This document shows, piece by piece, positions 22,599 to 44,308 of a stretch of 64,000 nt of DNA. Numbering within the stretch: the first letter of the stretch is position 1; each line of letters begins with the position of its first letter. The translations under genes were made by a program, and so were the position numbers. The notes beneath the pieces are model-generated. The model was not told the DNA's origin and searched no databases. It worked only from the letters and a program-made list of their open reading frames with translations. The DNA is from Apium graveolens (lineage: Eukaryota; Streptophyta; Magnoliopsida; Apiales; Apiaceae): the NCBI RefSeq assembly GCF_009905375.1, contig NC_133647.1:4277847-4341846 (forward strand). The letters are read 5' to 3'.

Positions 22599-23575
22599 CT
22601 AAAATGTCATTACTTCACTAAAAAATGTTCAAAATGTCACTTTCAGAAATTACGACCCAAAATATCATTTTATAATGGGGTATCGTGTAACATTTTGAAA
22701 ACATGGCAAAACGCTACACGCAGTACCATTTTATTATTTTTTTTATATTTCAATAGGCAAAATGTTAAATTAACTAACGTTTATGTGCTTATGTTTTTTT
22801 TCTTATTTGAGCTGCTTTTGGTGTATTATTTAGGAGCCGCAAACATCACTTAATGTTACATTTTTGATATTTTTAATTTAATATTTTTAAAATTTAAGAT
22901 TATACTGAAATTTAACAATTTTTAATATTTACAATTCAATACCCTTTTAGATTTTAGAAATATTAAAAAAAATTAATAAATATTATACCGATTTTGGGTT
23001 TAAGGTTTAGGGATTAGGCCCTAAACCCTAGAGTTTAAACCCTAATTTAAGCTAGGGTTTAAGGCCCCTAAGAACCAAAAATGTAAATTTTAAATAAACA
23101 ATTTTAAATTTAAAAATATAACTTAATTTTAATAATTTTTAATATTTTATGGTTCCCCAATCCCTTTTGGATTTTAAAAACAATTTAAATAATTTTTTAG
23201 TATTTTAGAAATTAACAATTTTTTATTTGAGATTAAAAATAATTTTTTATTAAAAATACTAAAGGTATAAAACGCTAGATAAAGTGATGTTTTGGAATAA
23301 AAACGTTTACATAGTCTTTTAAACCAAACTTAAACTCACATTTTACCACCTTTTAAAAAAAACAGACTTCTTTGAAGTAACGTTTTTAATTATTTTTAAA
23401 TTATTAAAAAAACAATAAAACGGTACAAGTGCCGTTTTACAGGTTAAAAAAAGCAGTTTAAACGCCACACAAAAATTCCGTTATGAAGTAATATTTTAGG
23501 CCTTAATTTCGAGAAGTGATATTTTGAACGATAATTTGTATTGTAGTGATATTTAGGGCCACCACCCGAAAAAGT
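22599..23575. mobile_element. Foldback/MULE-like element 2
   Basis: The left end (AAAATGTCATTACTTCAC..., with TTCAAAATGTCACTTTC and AAAATATCATTTTATAA) matches the reverse complement of the right end (CTAAATATCACTACAATAC..., TTCAAAATATCACTTCTCG) over about 80 bp. The interior is AT-rich with AAACGCC or AACGTTT motifs and no ORF. Ends and interior resemble the element at 604-1211, so the two probably belong to one family. It lies between the convergent trehalase and UBP5 genes. Confidence 0.65.
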
Positions 23576-24311
23576 GCGACCTTCTGAAGCCATTTACTAT
23601 ATTTATCCATGTTGATGTATCCGGAAAGATATCCTCTCAAATTTACAGAAAAAGATCATAGTCAAGGTTAAGTTTCACTCACACATACCAACTGCAACAT
23701 CAGCATATTTTTCGGGACAGCACCACAATATAGTAGATAGATACAACCTTCGTAGGGACTGCTTTCAAAACTAGATTGTAAACACAAAGTAATAAATGAA
23801 TTGAGATGTGTTTTGAAAGCCCAAACTTTCAGCTAATTCTACTTACAAAGATTATTATGAATAAATGCTAAAACCGGTCCACATGATATAAAACAAATCC
23901 ATGAAAAATATCTCAGTAGGATATTTTGGAGACTGGTTTTGATACTTAATAGTTAATATATAGAAAGTACACAAGAAATTTAGCTCAGAATACATGACTC
24001 AGATTACTAAAATTGACGACAGAAACTGTAAAGTACAAAGTTAAATAACCGAATACTGGCATCTGGTTGACTAGTTACCTTGCACCATCAAAAATTTCTT
24101 CCAACTCGCCCAATATGTTAATATCAAAGCTAGTGAAAGCTTCCTCGCAATTTTAATTTACACTCTTTTCCGTTTCCATTTCTGTAGGACGCATAATATC
24201 CGAACCCAACCCCCTCTAAGCCAGACCAAAGTGAGCTCAGCTTACCATCTGTAAAGCTAACGAGATCTCCATGTAATAGCACAATCATATAGTACCGCCT
24301 GGCAAAGCTGC
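23576..24311. other. Intergenic, downstream of UBP5
   Basis: No coding exon. It will include the UBP5 3' UTR (just below 24312 on the minus strand) and the second copy of the direct repeat at about 23631-23661. Confidence 0.45.
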
Positions 24312-35426
<11,115 letters not shown>

Positions 35427-35939
35427 GATCTACAATCAAAATCAAATCACCATTAACAACAATCAAACAATTACAATTCAATTCAATTCAACAATTGATT
35501 AAGTTAAGTAACCTGGAGAGAAAGAAAGAGAGAGATTGGGAGAGAATGTGTGCCCTAGATTGCAGGGTTACCTCGATGCGAATACAAAAGACACTACTAG
35601 ACACAGAGAGAGATGAATTGTAAGCGTGTGTGTATAATATTATATAGACACAGAGAGGAGAGAGAGAGAGACAAAGAAAAGTCCTTTTTAAGTTCCGATT
35701 ACTTGAACATCGTTCTTACAAAAAAGTGAAAAGAAAATATGGTTTGTAATCAAAAAATATTGAATGCATTTTTGAAAAATGAATAAAATTATTTTTTGTA
35801 TTCAAGATAAACAGTGCAATTTGGTATGTGATGTATTATGAGATCAAAGATAATTTTAAATTTGCAGATTTGGTTGATAATGGTTATAAATATGTTTACA
35901 AAGTTTTAAAAAGATTTTTTTAAAAAATATTTTATAAAA
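35427..35939 (-). promoter_or_regulatory. UBP5 5' UTR and promoter region
   Basis: A TATA-like TATATAAT lies on minus at 35646-35639, about 215 bp before the ATG. The sequence downstream is pyrimidine-rich on the gene strand. A plausible 5' UTR intron has donor GAG/GTAACC (35571) and acceptor GATTGTAG (35430), three bases before the start codon. Beyond about 35700 the sequence is AT-rich without visible features. Confidence 0.45.
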
Positions 35940-36540
35940 AATTAGTATTATATTTTAATATGCCTTTGTGTATGCTTTTTACCGATGATATCGTGTTAAT
36001 ATCTGAGTTTATGAGTGAGGTTAACACATAATTAGAGTATTGACGTTCAATATCGGAAATTAAAGGTTTGTGTATCGATCATTTTAAGACTGAGTACTTA
36101 TAGGCTAATTTAGTGGATAAGACAATGAAGGGGATGTTGAATTTTTTTTTTGTTAAATTTTGTATTACTAAAGACCGAGTTTCACAAATCGGTAGTTTTA
36201 AATATGTATATCAATGGAGATATTGTTGCAGATGTTATACATCATACTCGGGCGGGATGGCGTAAATGGAGGGTTGTCACATTAATATTCTGTGATCCAA
36301 ATATATCTTTGAAGTTGCAGGGTAAATTTTACGGGTCGTACGCTTAACATTTTTATATGGTTCCGAGTGTTGGTCGTAAAGGAAAGTGTAAGAGCGTCTG
36401 TTTGAGATGGCAGAAATGCGTATGTTGCGTTGGATATGTGGTCATACAATGACAGATCATCTACCGAATGATACCTTTGGATTTTTTGGAATAATTAAAC
36501 TAAACGCGCAACAATGGGCAGTTATATATCGGGATTTAAC
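35940..36540 (+). pseudogene. LINE (non-LTR) reverse transcriptase remnant
   Basis: Translations in shifting frames resemble the end of plant LINE reverse transcriptase: CMLFTDDIVLISE (with the catalytic DD of the YADD-type motif, here FTDD), then FKTEYL, GWRKWRVVTLIFCDPNIS, LKLQGKFYG, and RMLRWICGH. Many stops and shifts are present and no 5' end or poly(A) tail is recognisable, so this is an old 5'-truncated copy. It is the only non-LTR element visible here. Confidence 0.75.
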
Positions 36541-37393
36541 ATGAACTGACGATAAATCAATTAACGAAACAAAACACGAAGGAAAAAGAAAGATAGAATT
36601 AGGGACTGAATTGGCAAAAGGGAGAAAGAATCACTTAGCTTTAATAGAAGTTTTAACAAATTCTGATAGAACAAAATAGTTGAGTCGCCTAGTCTTTGAG
36701 AAGCCTATACTGTTCTGAAGAGATTATTACCCCACTTACGATGTGTTGAGTTGCAGTAATATCACTTCCAAGATAAAACATCACAGAGCAATGCATCCAC
36801 AATCACGTAATTTTTAACAACGACATGTACCTCAGTTTGCCTAGGAAAATCTATGCACAAATACTCTATGTTTGTGGACAGATAAGGAGAGAAGTAGCAG
36901 TTAGGGTTTCTACAAGTATGTCTGTAAGTTGTGTATTATTTTCCAAACGTTAAGTTGTGTATATAAACAAAACTAAAACGTAACTAAAAATAATTCATTA
37001 ATTTAAATAAATACTCTGACTTAAATTGTATTTAATAGAATATTTACAGAATCAGTAACGTCATCAGAGTTTAATGTCTGATCAGTATATCAACATTTAG
37101 TCAACCAACAGTAGCTACCGATATACAGCTATATTAGTATTAACAACAAATATTGATCTTAGTCATATATTAAAATAATAAGTTAGTAGATATTTTAATT
37201 AAACATGTTGTAAAATTCTTCGCCCCAGTCCCCTCGCGTACGCGAGACGCCAAGACATTCTCCCAATTTGCCCTTCGACCTGAGTCGAGCTATGGCGCGG
37301 TGACGGCGTGTGTGTGTGCGCGAGGCTCACACTACAACCATGCACACCCACATGCCTTTGTAGTTTTATATTACTCATGCACATGGTTCTATA
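36541..37393. other. Intergenic/repeat-derived DNA left of the hAT element
   Basis: No gene recognised. The last roughly 190 bp (37200-37385) are GC-richer, with GT/GC repeats. They adjoin the hAT target site, so before that insertion they were continuous with the DNA at 41182. They may therefore be the outer part of copia element C's LTR, but no second LTR is present to test this. Confidence 0.4.
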
Positions 37394-37858
37394 TGAAGCC
37401 GGTCAAACGGGCGGTTTGGCTCGGCACGAACGTAACTCGGCTCACCTAGTATTCGCCTAAATCGCCTCGTCACGGACCGGTTCGTTATTCGGCACTTTTC
37501 GTTTATGCAGACGAGCCGAGCACGAATTATAATATTTAAAATTGTAACCGGCCCGGAACCGTTCGCAAAAACCGAAGCCGAATAAGTAATGATTTAAACC
37601 GGTTAACCGGGGTTATTCGGCCCGCTTATTCGCCAGTGATTCGCGGTTATTCGGCCCGCAAACCGCCCAGATTCGCCTGATTCGCGGTTATTCGCGGTTC
37701 GCGGTTCAACCCACGCGTCTTCCCCCACGCGTCAACTGGCTGCTGCACCTGCAAGACTGCAACTTCAACGGCCACCTGCAAGTCTGCAACTCAAGCTCTG
37801 CACCTCCAACGTCTACTTCTTTACAACGTTCATCTCCAACGTTCCAGTTTCTTTCCCC

Positions 37859-37866
37859 TATAAATA
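37859..37866 (+). promoter_or_regulatory. TATA box of the hAT transposase
   Basis: TATAAATA in CCCCTATAAATATAC, about 205 bp upstream of the transposase ATG at 38070. Confidence 0.6.
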
Positions 37867-38069
37867 TACTTCCAGTCCTCCACCTCTCTGCACTTACAGT
37901 TTTCACTCTCATTCTTAATATATGTTTTCTCAATATTTCATTATTAATCTCTGTTTTTATTCAAATATACTCAGTCACGTATTCACCTCACCAGTTGCAC
38001 ACAATTGTCCGGCGAGTTTTATAAAATTCCGGCGAGATTTACAATTTTCCGGCGACAAGCTTTACAAAA

Positions 38070-40467
38070 ATGGAGGAAGGAAGGGGCACACAATTATCCC
38101 AGGGCTCCAGTCAAGCAAATTTAATGCGACCCCCTCGACCTGCAGGCATGGAAGCTGGTAAAATTTTATTTTCGAATTATTTGTTTGAATTTTAAGTTTG
38201 AAAATTAATTTTAGTTCTGTTCAAATTATTTATTTTGTTTGAATTATTTGTTTGAATTTTGGGAAGAAAATTATTTGTTTGAATTTTATGTTCAAAATAT
38301 TTATTTTGTTTTTTTTATAAAATATTCTGTGATTTCATAAAATATCTTGTAATTTTTAACAATTGTTTATATATTATAATTTTTAAACAGAAAAATCGAA
38401 TGTTAATTTGAATAGGTAATTGATTGTTAACTTTTTTTATATACAAAATTTTCAGGGAGCTCCTGTACTTCGAGACATTCCTCACATGTTTGGAATTATT
38501 TTTCGAGACAAGCAATACCGGAAGATCCCAACAAATTTAAATGTTTTTGTTTACTTTGTATTCAAAGTGGCCGAAATCAATCCCCTTTTCTTCACTCTAA
38601 AGGGGCCGGTACGGGTACACTTGATCGGCACTTAAAAAATTAACACGGAATTTCAAAACAAAGTCACGAAAGTGGAGAGGCACGTGGAGAATCACCGCAA
38701 CAAACACAAATTGGTGGTTTCGTGCAAGCGTCTCCTGGTGGAGGTATGCATTTCCTTTATAGTAGAGATAGAATGATTGAATCTTTTGCTACTTATGTTA
38801 CACTAGACGAGTTACCTTTTTCTCACGGTGAGAATCCAAATTTAGAACACATGATGAAAGAATCAATAAACCCGGCATTTAAAAGAATTCCTAGAAACAC
38901 GCTTAAACGTCACACATAAAAACAATATTATAGTCAACGTGCGCAATTAATTGAATTTTTTCGTGATTATGATGGCATGGTTTCTTTAACTAGTGATTGT
39001 TGGAGTTCGAGTTGCGGTGAGCCATTTATTTGTGTTACCATTCATTGGATTGATTCAGATTATTTTTTACAAAAACGAATAATTGCCTTTGATGTTATGG
39101 ATGAGTCACACACCGGTTACAATATAAAGAAGAGAATTGTCGAAACTATTAACGAATTTAATTTGCAACATAAGGTGTTTACTATTTCTTTAGATAATGC
39201 TTCGGCAAATGATAAAGCTATTTACTATATTGCACAAGATATTCCTACTACTTTAGACGATGTTTTCTTGCATGTTAGATGTTGTGCACACATAATCAAC
39301 TTATCGGCTCAAAAGGGTATTCAACAGATAACTGAATTTTTAGCACCTATTAGAAAAATAATTAAGTATTTACGTATCGCACACACATTAAAGAGATAAT
39401 ATAAAAAATTGTGTAGAGAAAATGGATTAATACCCAAAAAGTGGGGAATTGATTGTCCCACGAGATGGAGTTCGACTTATAAATTACTATGCGAGGCAAT
39501 TAAATATAAGGTAGTTATCACCGAGATATAATTCTGATCCAAGAAGTCAAGTGGAGGATAGACTTATACCGAAAATGATTGGGACTTGGCAATTAGGGTA
39601 CGTGATTTGCTTGATTGTTATGCACGTGGTACTAAGATATTTTCTTACGTTTACGAGCCAAATGTACATCTTGTTATTATTGAGTGTGTTAATATTATTA
39701 CTACTTTAAAAGCATATGAAAAAGATAATTGTTTTGGTGCAATTATTGTTGATATGAAAAAAAAGTGGATATAATATTTTACCGAATTTCCTTTTATTTA
39801 TGGTGTTGCATGTCTTATTGATCCCGGTGTTAGAAAAGAAGGTTTAGAAAATATGTTATAACATTATTACTCGGTATCAGGAGTTTCATATAATCACGTG
39901 CTTTATGTGCAAAATTGTTTAGACTTATTACACCGTCTTATAGATCTATATACTCCTAGAACTCAAAATATTATACCACCTAAGACTAGTCAGTCTAGTA
40001 GGTTTAATCCCACATTGCTTGGTATCCTAACTAAAAAACAAAAGTGTAGAATTCCCGAAAATGCATCTACACCTCAAACTTCATTTAGCATGCTTAGAGA
40101 GTTTTTTTCATATAACTATGAGTTCGATGAGGATTTTTCAATACTAACATGGTGGAAGAATCACGAGAACCAATTTCCGGTATTAGCTAAAATTGTAAGG
40201 GACATTTTAGTAGTTCCTGCCTCTACCATTGCTTCTGAGTCTGCTTTTAGTGCCGGTAGAAGAGTGTTGGACGAGAAAAGATCAAGTCTTGCACCAGATG
40301 TGGTCAAGATATGTGTTTGCAAAAAGGATTGGGATCAAGCGGCAAAGAGACAACAAGGGAGGAAAAAAGATGATTCAGACGACGAAGAGGATACTTGGAT
40401 GACGATGGACACTTCATCGGAATCGGGCATGTCAGCGAACGATCCACAAGAAGAAGAATTTGAATAG
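38070..40467 (+). pseudogene. hAT transposase (BED zinc finger, RNase H-like core, dimerisation domain), inactivated
   Basis: Exon 1 is 38070-38157 (MEEGRGTQLSQGSS); an intron with GT-AG ends (38158-38455) keeps frame into a BED-type finger (HVWNYF, CLLC, GTLDRHLKN). The catalytic-core region reads LTSDCWSS, FVMDESHTGYN-like text and HVRCCAHIINL. The C terminus has the hAT dimerisation signature VPASTIASESAFSAGRRVL and an acidic tail. One frame is followed nearly throughout, but it is broken by stops at about 38633, 38917, 39397, 39772 and 39856, plus a short out-of-frame stretch at about 39527-39568. Several stops could be C-to-T changes of Gln codons. It cannot make a full protein. Confidence 0.9.
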
Positions 40468-41173
40468 TTGATAACATATTTTTGCCTTGTATTTTTAAAA
40501 TTTGTTCTGTTTTGTATTTTATTTAAAATGTAAACACGGTTTGTTCCGTTTTTTTAGAGAGGAGTCCTCTCAAATCAATTGTAACATTTTTTAATTAATA
40601 AAATTTATAGAGGTACCGTCCTCTTTTACTTATTTTAAATACATATTATATTAATACATATCAGTTTTTCAAGAAAATATATTTAAACAAAAAAAATCAG
40701 ATCGAAAAAAAGGTAAAAACAAAATTAACACATACGGTTTGCATACAATACGTGTACAAAACAAAAAAAAACAAAAACAAAACAAAAACAAAAACAAAAA
40801 AAAAAGAAAAAAACGTGACTGTAAAATAGAAAACAACAAAACAAAGATAAAAAGAAAAACATAAACAAAAAAAACAAAGTTAAAAGTAAAAGTAACACAG
40901 AAGAAGTAAAAGAAAAGTAAAAATAATATATATACAAAGTACAAGTCAGTAAGTCACTAAGTTTGTAAACCAATTGTTGTTATTCGCCTATTATTCGTGA
41001 ATCGTGTAGCTCGCCTTATTCACGGGCCGTACACGGGTTGAACCTTTTAATAACCGGTTTGGCACGGCACGGACCGTTTAATTACACGGGCCGTTCACGA
41101 GTTATGTTGTAAGTAAACCGACCCGTTAAAAATTCGGCCCGGACCACACGGACCGTTCGTCTGGCCGGCTCTA
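40468..41173. other. hAT 3' region
   Basis: Downstream of the transposase stop: an A-rich low-complexity tract (about 40740-40930, AAAACAAAAAC type), then a GC-richer subterminal region with CACGGGCCG and ACGGACCG repeats up to the terminal inverted repeat. The Phe-rich minus-strand ORFs here are only the complement of the A-rich tract. Confidence 0.7.
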
Positions 41174-41181
41174 GTTCTATA

Positions 41182-43095
41182 TAAAACACCCCACCTTTCT
41201 TTAAATTATCGACGTGAGATAAATTCACACAACTCTTTTCAAGTTATTAACTTCAATTCAATTTCTTTATTTCTTTATGAATTACACTAACAAAATGATT
41301 TAGATCTAAATATTAAAGTTTTAGTCTCCATTACGAGGAACCACTTTCAACAATCAGTTATAGGTAATTTCATCAAGAACACATCTAAAATGTGGTTTGA
41401 ACTTTATAATTTTCTAAAAATCCCCACAATTTCATACAGAATGCATATCAAATTTTATTATTACTTGCTTTTCAGAGTCGTTATCCTCCCGGATTTGAAG
41501 CCTTCTAAGTCCTCTACTTCGATGGCTACCGAATATAGATGGAATATTTCACCTTGAATTTTTATCTGTTTAGTGTAACCACACTCCATAGACGATGATA
41601 AGTCAAAAGGCTATGGTGCAGATCTACATCTTTGAGACGTATGATCGTTTATTGATCATGTTCGTCCAATGCTTCAAGAAATAATCATTTCCTCTAATTA
41701 CGGCCTCACAATTACATTCGCTTAGCTGGGCATCTCCAAAAATATACTGCCAATATCTCGTCTTACGACTTGATCTCACTCAGAGTTTATAAGTCCTGAC
41801 ACGATATTTGGTCCCTCAGAATTTAGAAAATTCTGATCCAAAACTGATATCATCATAGCTTATTAAACTCTTGCTAACTAGCGGTTTAGTACCTCTTAAG
41901 GTTTACAAAGGATAGACTCGGATACGCGAGTATCTCAAAGTATATGGTAGAGGTACTACCAATTCATCAATACAACTTGTTATTATCACATTAAATATAC
42001 TTCGAGGGATATCCTCTCAGGTGTATTGAGTTCCCGTTGTTGATGAATCATGTTGGGTTACCAGTCTCATCCCCAACCTCGATTTAGTGCTACAACATGC
42101 TCAAGCCTCTTAGTCATCAGATCAACTATATTATCATGAGTTCCCATGATTCTATCAGACACAAGACCCCTTATAGACTTCAGTCTAACTTGGATGATCT
42201 CTTAGTTTTAGCATTATACTTCACACTTATGATCTTGTCGATAGTTGTACGGCTATCACAATGAACAGAAATGGCAGGAAGCGGCATGCTTACTACAGGT
42301 AACACTGACATAAGTCCATGTAACTACCCAACATCCATCCTTTTGTCATCTAGTGCACACAATTCAGCCTCTGAAGTAGATCGAGTAATCCGGGACACTA
42401 CTCCACCCCGCAAGGGTAAACACATATCCAGTCACTCTATCGGAATCGAATTTCTTTGCTATTCAACTTGCATCATTGTACCCATCGAGTATCCCGAAAA
42501 CCTACGATAATGCAATCCAATGGAGATAGTTACCTTGAAATATCTAAGATCTCTATCAAGTGCCTCCCAATGAGTCTTGTTTGGACATCTTGTATATCTA
42601 GCTAACTTAGATACATAATAAGAAAAATCTAGTACAATCATATTAGCACGATATTGTAAACTCCCAATGATCCGAGAATACCTTAAATGAGATACAGGAA
42701 CTCCTGAACTATTCTTGATAAGAGAAACTTTTGAATCATATGGTGTACTAGCTATTCTACAATTTGAATAACCATACTTTTCAATAATAGATTTCTCTAT
42801 ATAAAGAGACTGCGATAATGTTATTCCATCAGTTGATTGAGTCAACTTGATCCCAAGAATCACACTAACCTCACCCATATGCTTCATTTCAAAGTGCCTC
42901 TTCAAGAAACTATTTACCTCGTTAATAATCTCAATATTAGTTTCAAAAAATAAAATATCATCTACATACAGGCACACAATCACACATTCATTTCCTCTAA
43001 CCTTATAGTAGACACACATGTCACTTTTAACAACTAAAAACTCGAAATCTAAAACAGTTTCATCAAAATTTTTATGCCAGTCTATAAGAGCTTGT
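41182..43095 (-). pseudogene. Copia element C, 3' fragment (RT second half, RNase H, 3' noncoding)
   Basis: On minus, 43095 continues the RT domain from just after GLKQ at 56188, then CVIVCLYVDDILFFE, a copia RT thumb and linker (to 42459), and a degenerate RNase H where STSEAELCALDDKR replaces the usual STAEAEY block. Beyond about 42200 the sequence is noncoding, presumably the 3' region and LTR, with a TATA-like TTTATATAGAAC at the hAT insertion site. The polypurine tract and LTR start could not be fixed. The TSD of element D (CTTGT) lies at 43091-43095. Confidence 0.78.
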
Positions 43096-44120
43096 TGTTA
43101 TTCCTAGTGGACTAACAATGAGATTTACAGAAGGGGGGTTGAATGTAAATCTCAAAACTTTTTCAAGTTTTGAGCAGTTTTGAAGGCTTTGTGTTCAAGA
43201 TAAACAAGTGTGTGAATTGCTTTAAGCTAATACAGACAGATATATATTCAAGCACTAATGTAAAGAACACAACAGACCTTAAAAACTTTTCTGGTGGATT
43301 GTTGTTCCACCAGAGATGGTATTTCAGAAAATCTGTGATTCAAGATGTTGATCACAGCTGCATCCTAGTACAAACTAGATAATTTTTCTCTTAAGATTTT
43401 TCTAAATAGCACTGGAAAAATTCTTATCTAATTACTAGCCGCTACTTGGTTTATATATCACCAAGTGTACAAGTGAAGACAAAGATAAAAATATAATAAT
43501 AAAATAAGTTCTCCACTTGTTTCTTCTCCATATCACTCAAGTACTTTGTTGACTATTGCCTCTTTGTACTAGAGTAGAACGGCTGCTTTTTCTGATGTTC
43601 CTGAAATTAGGCTTCCACATTTCAGTTATCTCTGACAACCCATGTGCCTCTGTCTGCTGTTACAACTACCACTTATCAACTGCTATTTAACAGAACATCC
43701 GTTGAAGCCTTCATCCGTTGATGGCTTTATCCGTTGATGTGTTAGCAGTTGAAGCTCTATCCGTTGAAGCTTTAGAGACATCCGTTGAAGCTTTGTTTCT
43801 CATCCGTTGAAGGTCTTTAAGATATCCTTTGATACCACTTCATTTATACAAAATTACAAGGCATGAAATATTTACAATTGGCCTTCCTATTTGCATATCT
43901 TCTAGTAGTCAACATGACTTATATTTTCTCTCAACTTCTAAGAATTATATCTCAAATACAGAGACTGAAATGTGCTACAACACTAGACTTATTTCTAAGT
44001 AAAGCTGCACCATCAACGGATAGCCAAAGTGGTCTTATCCGTTGAGGCTACAAACACTAAACTTCTACTTAAGTGTTTTGTTAAACATATCATCAAACTA
44101 ATGCACATATATTCCTAACA
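43096..44120 (-). repeat. 3' LTR of element D
   Basis: 1,025 bp, collinear with 55163-56187. It contains eight exact copies of ATCCGTTGA or its complement (43697-43810 and 44013-44045); a ninth seen in the other LTR has mutated here to ATCCTTTGA. Confidence 0.95.
43697..44045. repeat. ATCCGTTGA motif cluster in the element D 3' LTR
   Basis: Exact copies on plus start at 43697, 43713, 43729, 43759, 43780, 43802 and 44037; the inverted form TCAACGGAT is at 44013. The first six are 16-30 bp apart. Confidence 0.9.
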
Positions 44121-44130
44121 ATCTCCCTCT
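44121..44130 (-). other. Polypurine tract of element D
   Basis: On minus AGAGGGAGAT, directly before the LTR start TGTTAGG. Confidence 0.88.
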
Positions 44131-44308
44131 ATTTATGTCTATAAGAATTGTAGACATAAATTCAGGGTTAACTTGATGATAACAAAACACTTAACAGATA
44201 TATGAATTGAAACTAAGTACAAATTTAAAAGTGCTGCAAAAGTGTATGTACTAGGAGGTAATTGAAGATTTACAGAATTTCCAAGGGTGCTCCTTTAGTC
44301 TGAGCAAA

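Larger units (their letters stand above)
37394..41173 (+). mobile_element. hAT-superfamily DNA transposon, 3.78 kb
   Basis: Flanked by an identical 8-bp duplication, GTTCTATA (37386-37393 and 41174-41181), the hallmark length for hAT. The terminal 21 bp are inverted copies (TGAAGCCGGTCAAACGGGCGG left; TAGAGCCGGCCAGACGAACGG as complement of the right) with six mismatches, all transitions. Subterminal regions are rich in TTATTCGCGG, CGGCCCG and related motifs in both orientations. It encodes one broken transposase. Confidence 0.93.

Noticed and set aside
35458..35571. Short 5' UTR intron ending at TCTCTCCAG
   Set aside because: It would be only about 60 bases, shorter than usual for plants; the acceptor next to the ATG (35430) fits better.
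40669..40973. Phe-rich membrane-like ORFs on minus
   Set aside because: Composition is the direct result of an A-rich tract in the hAT 3' region.
43697..44045. CRISPR-like array in element D's LTR
   Set aside because: The motif is only 9 bp, occurs in both orientations with irregular spacing, lies in a plant LTR, and no cas genes are present.
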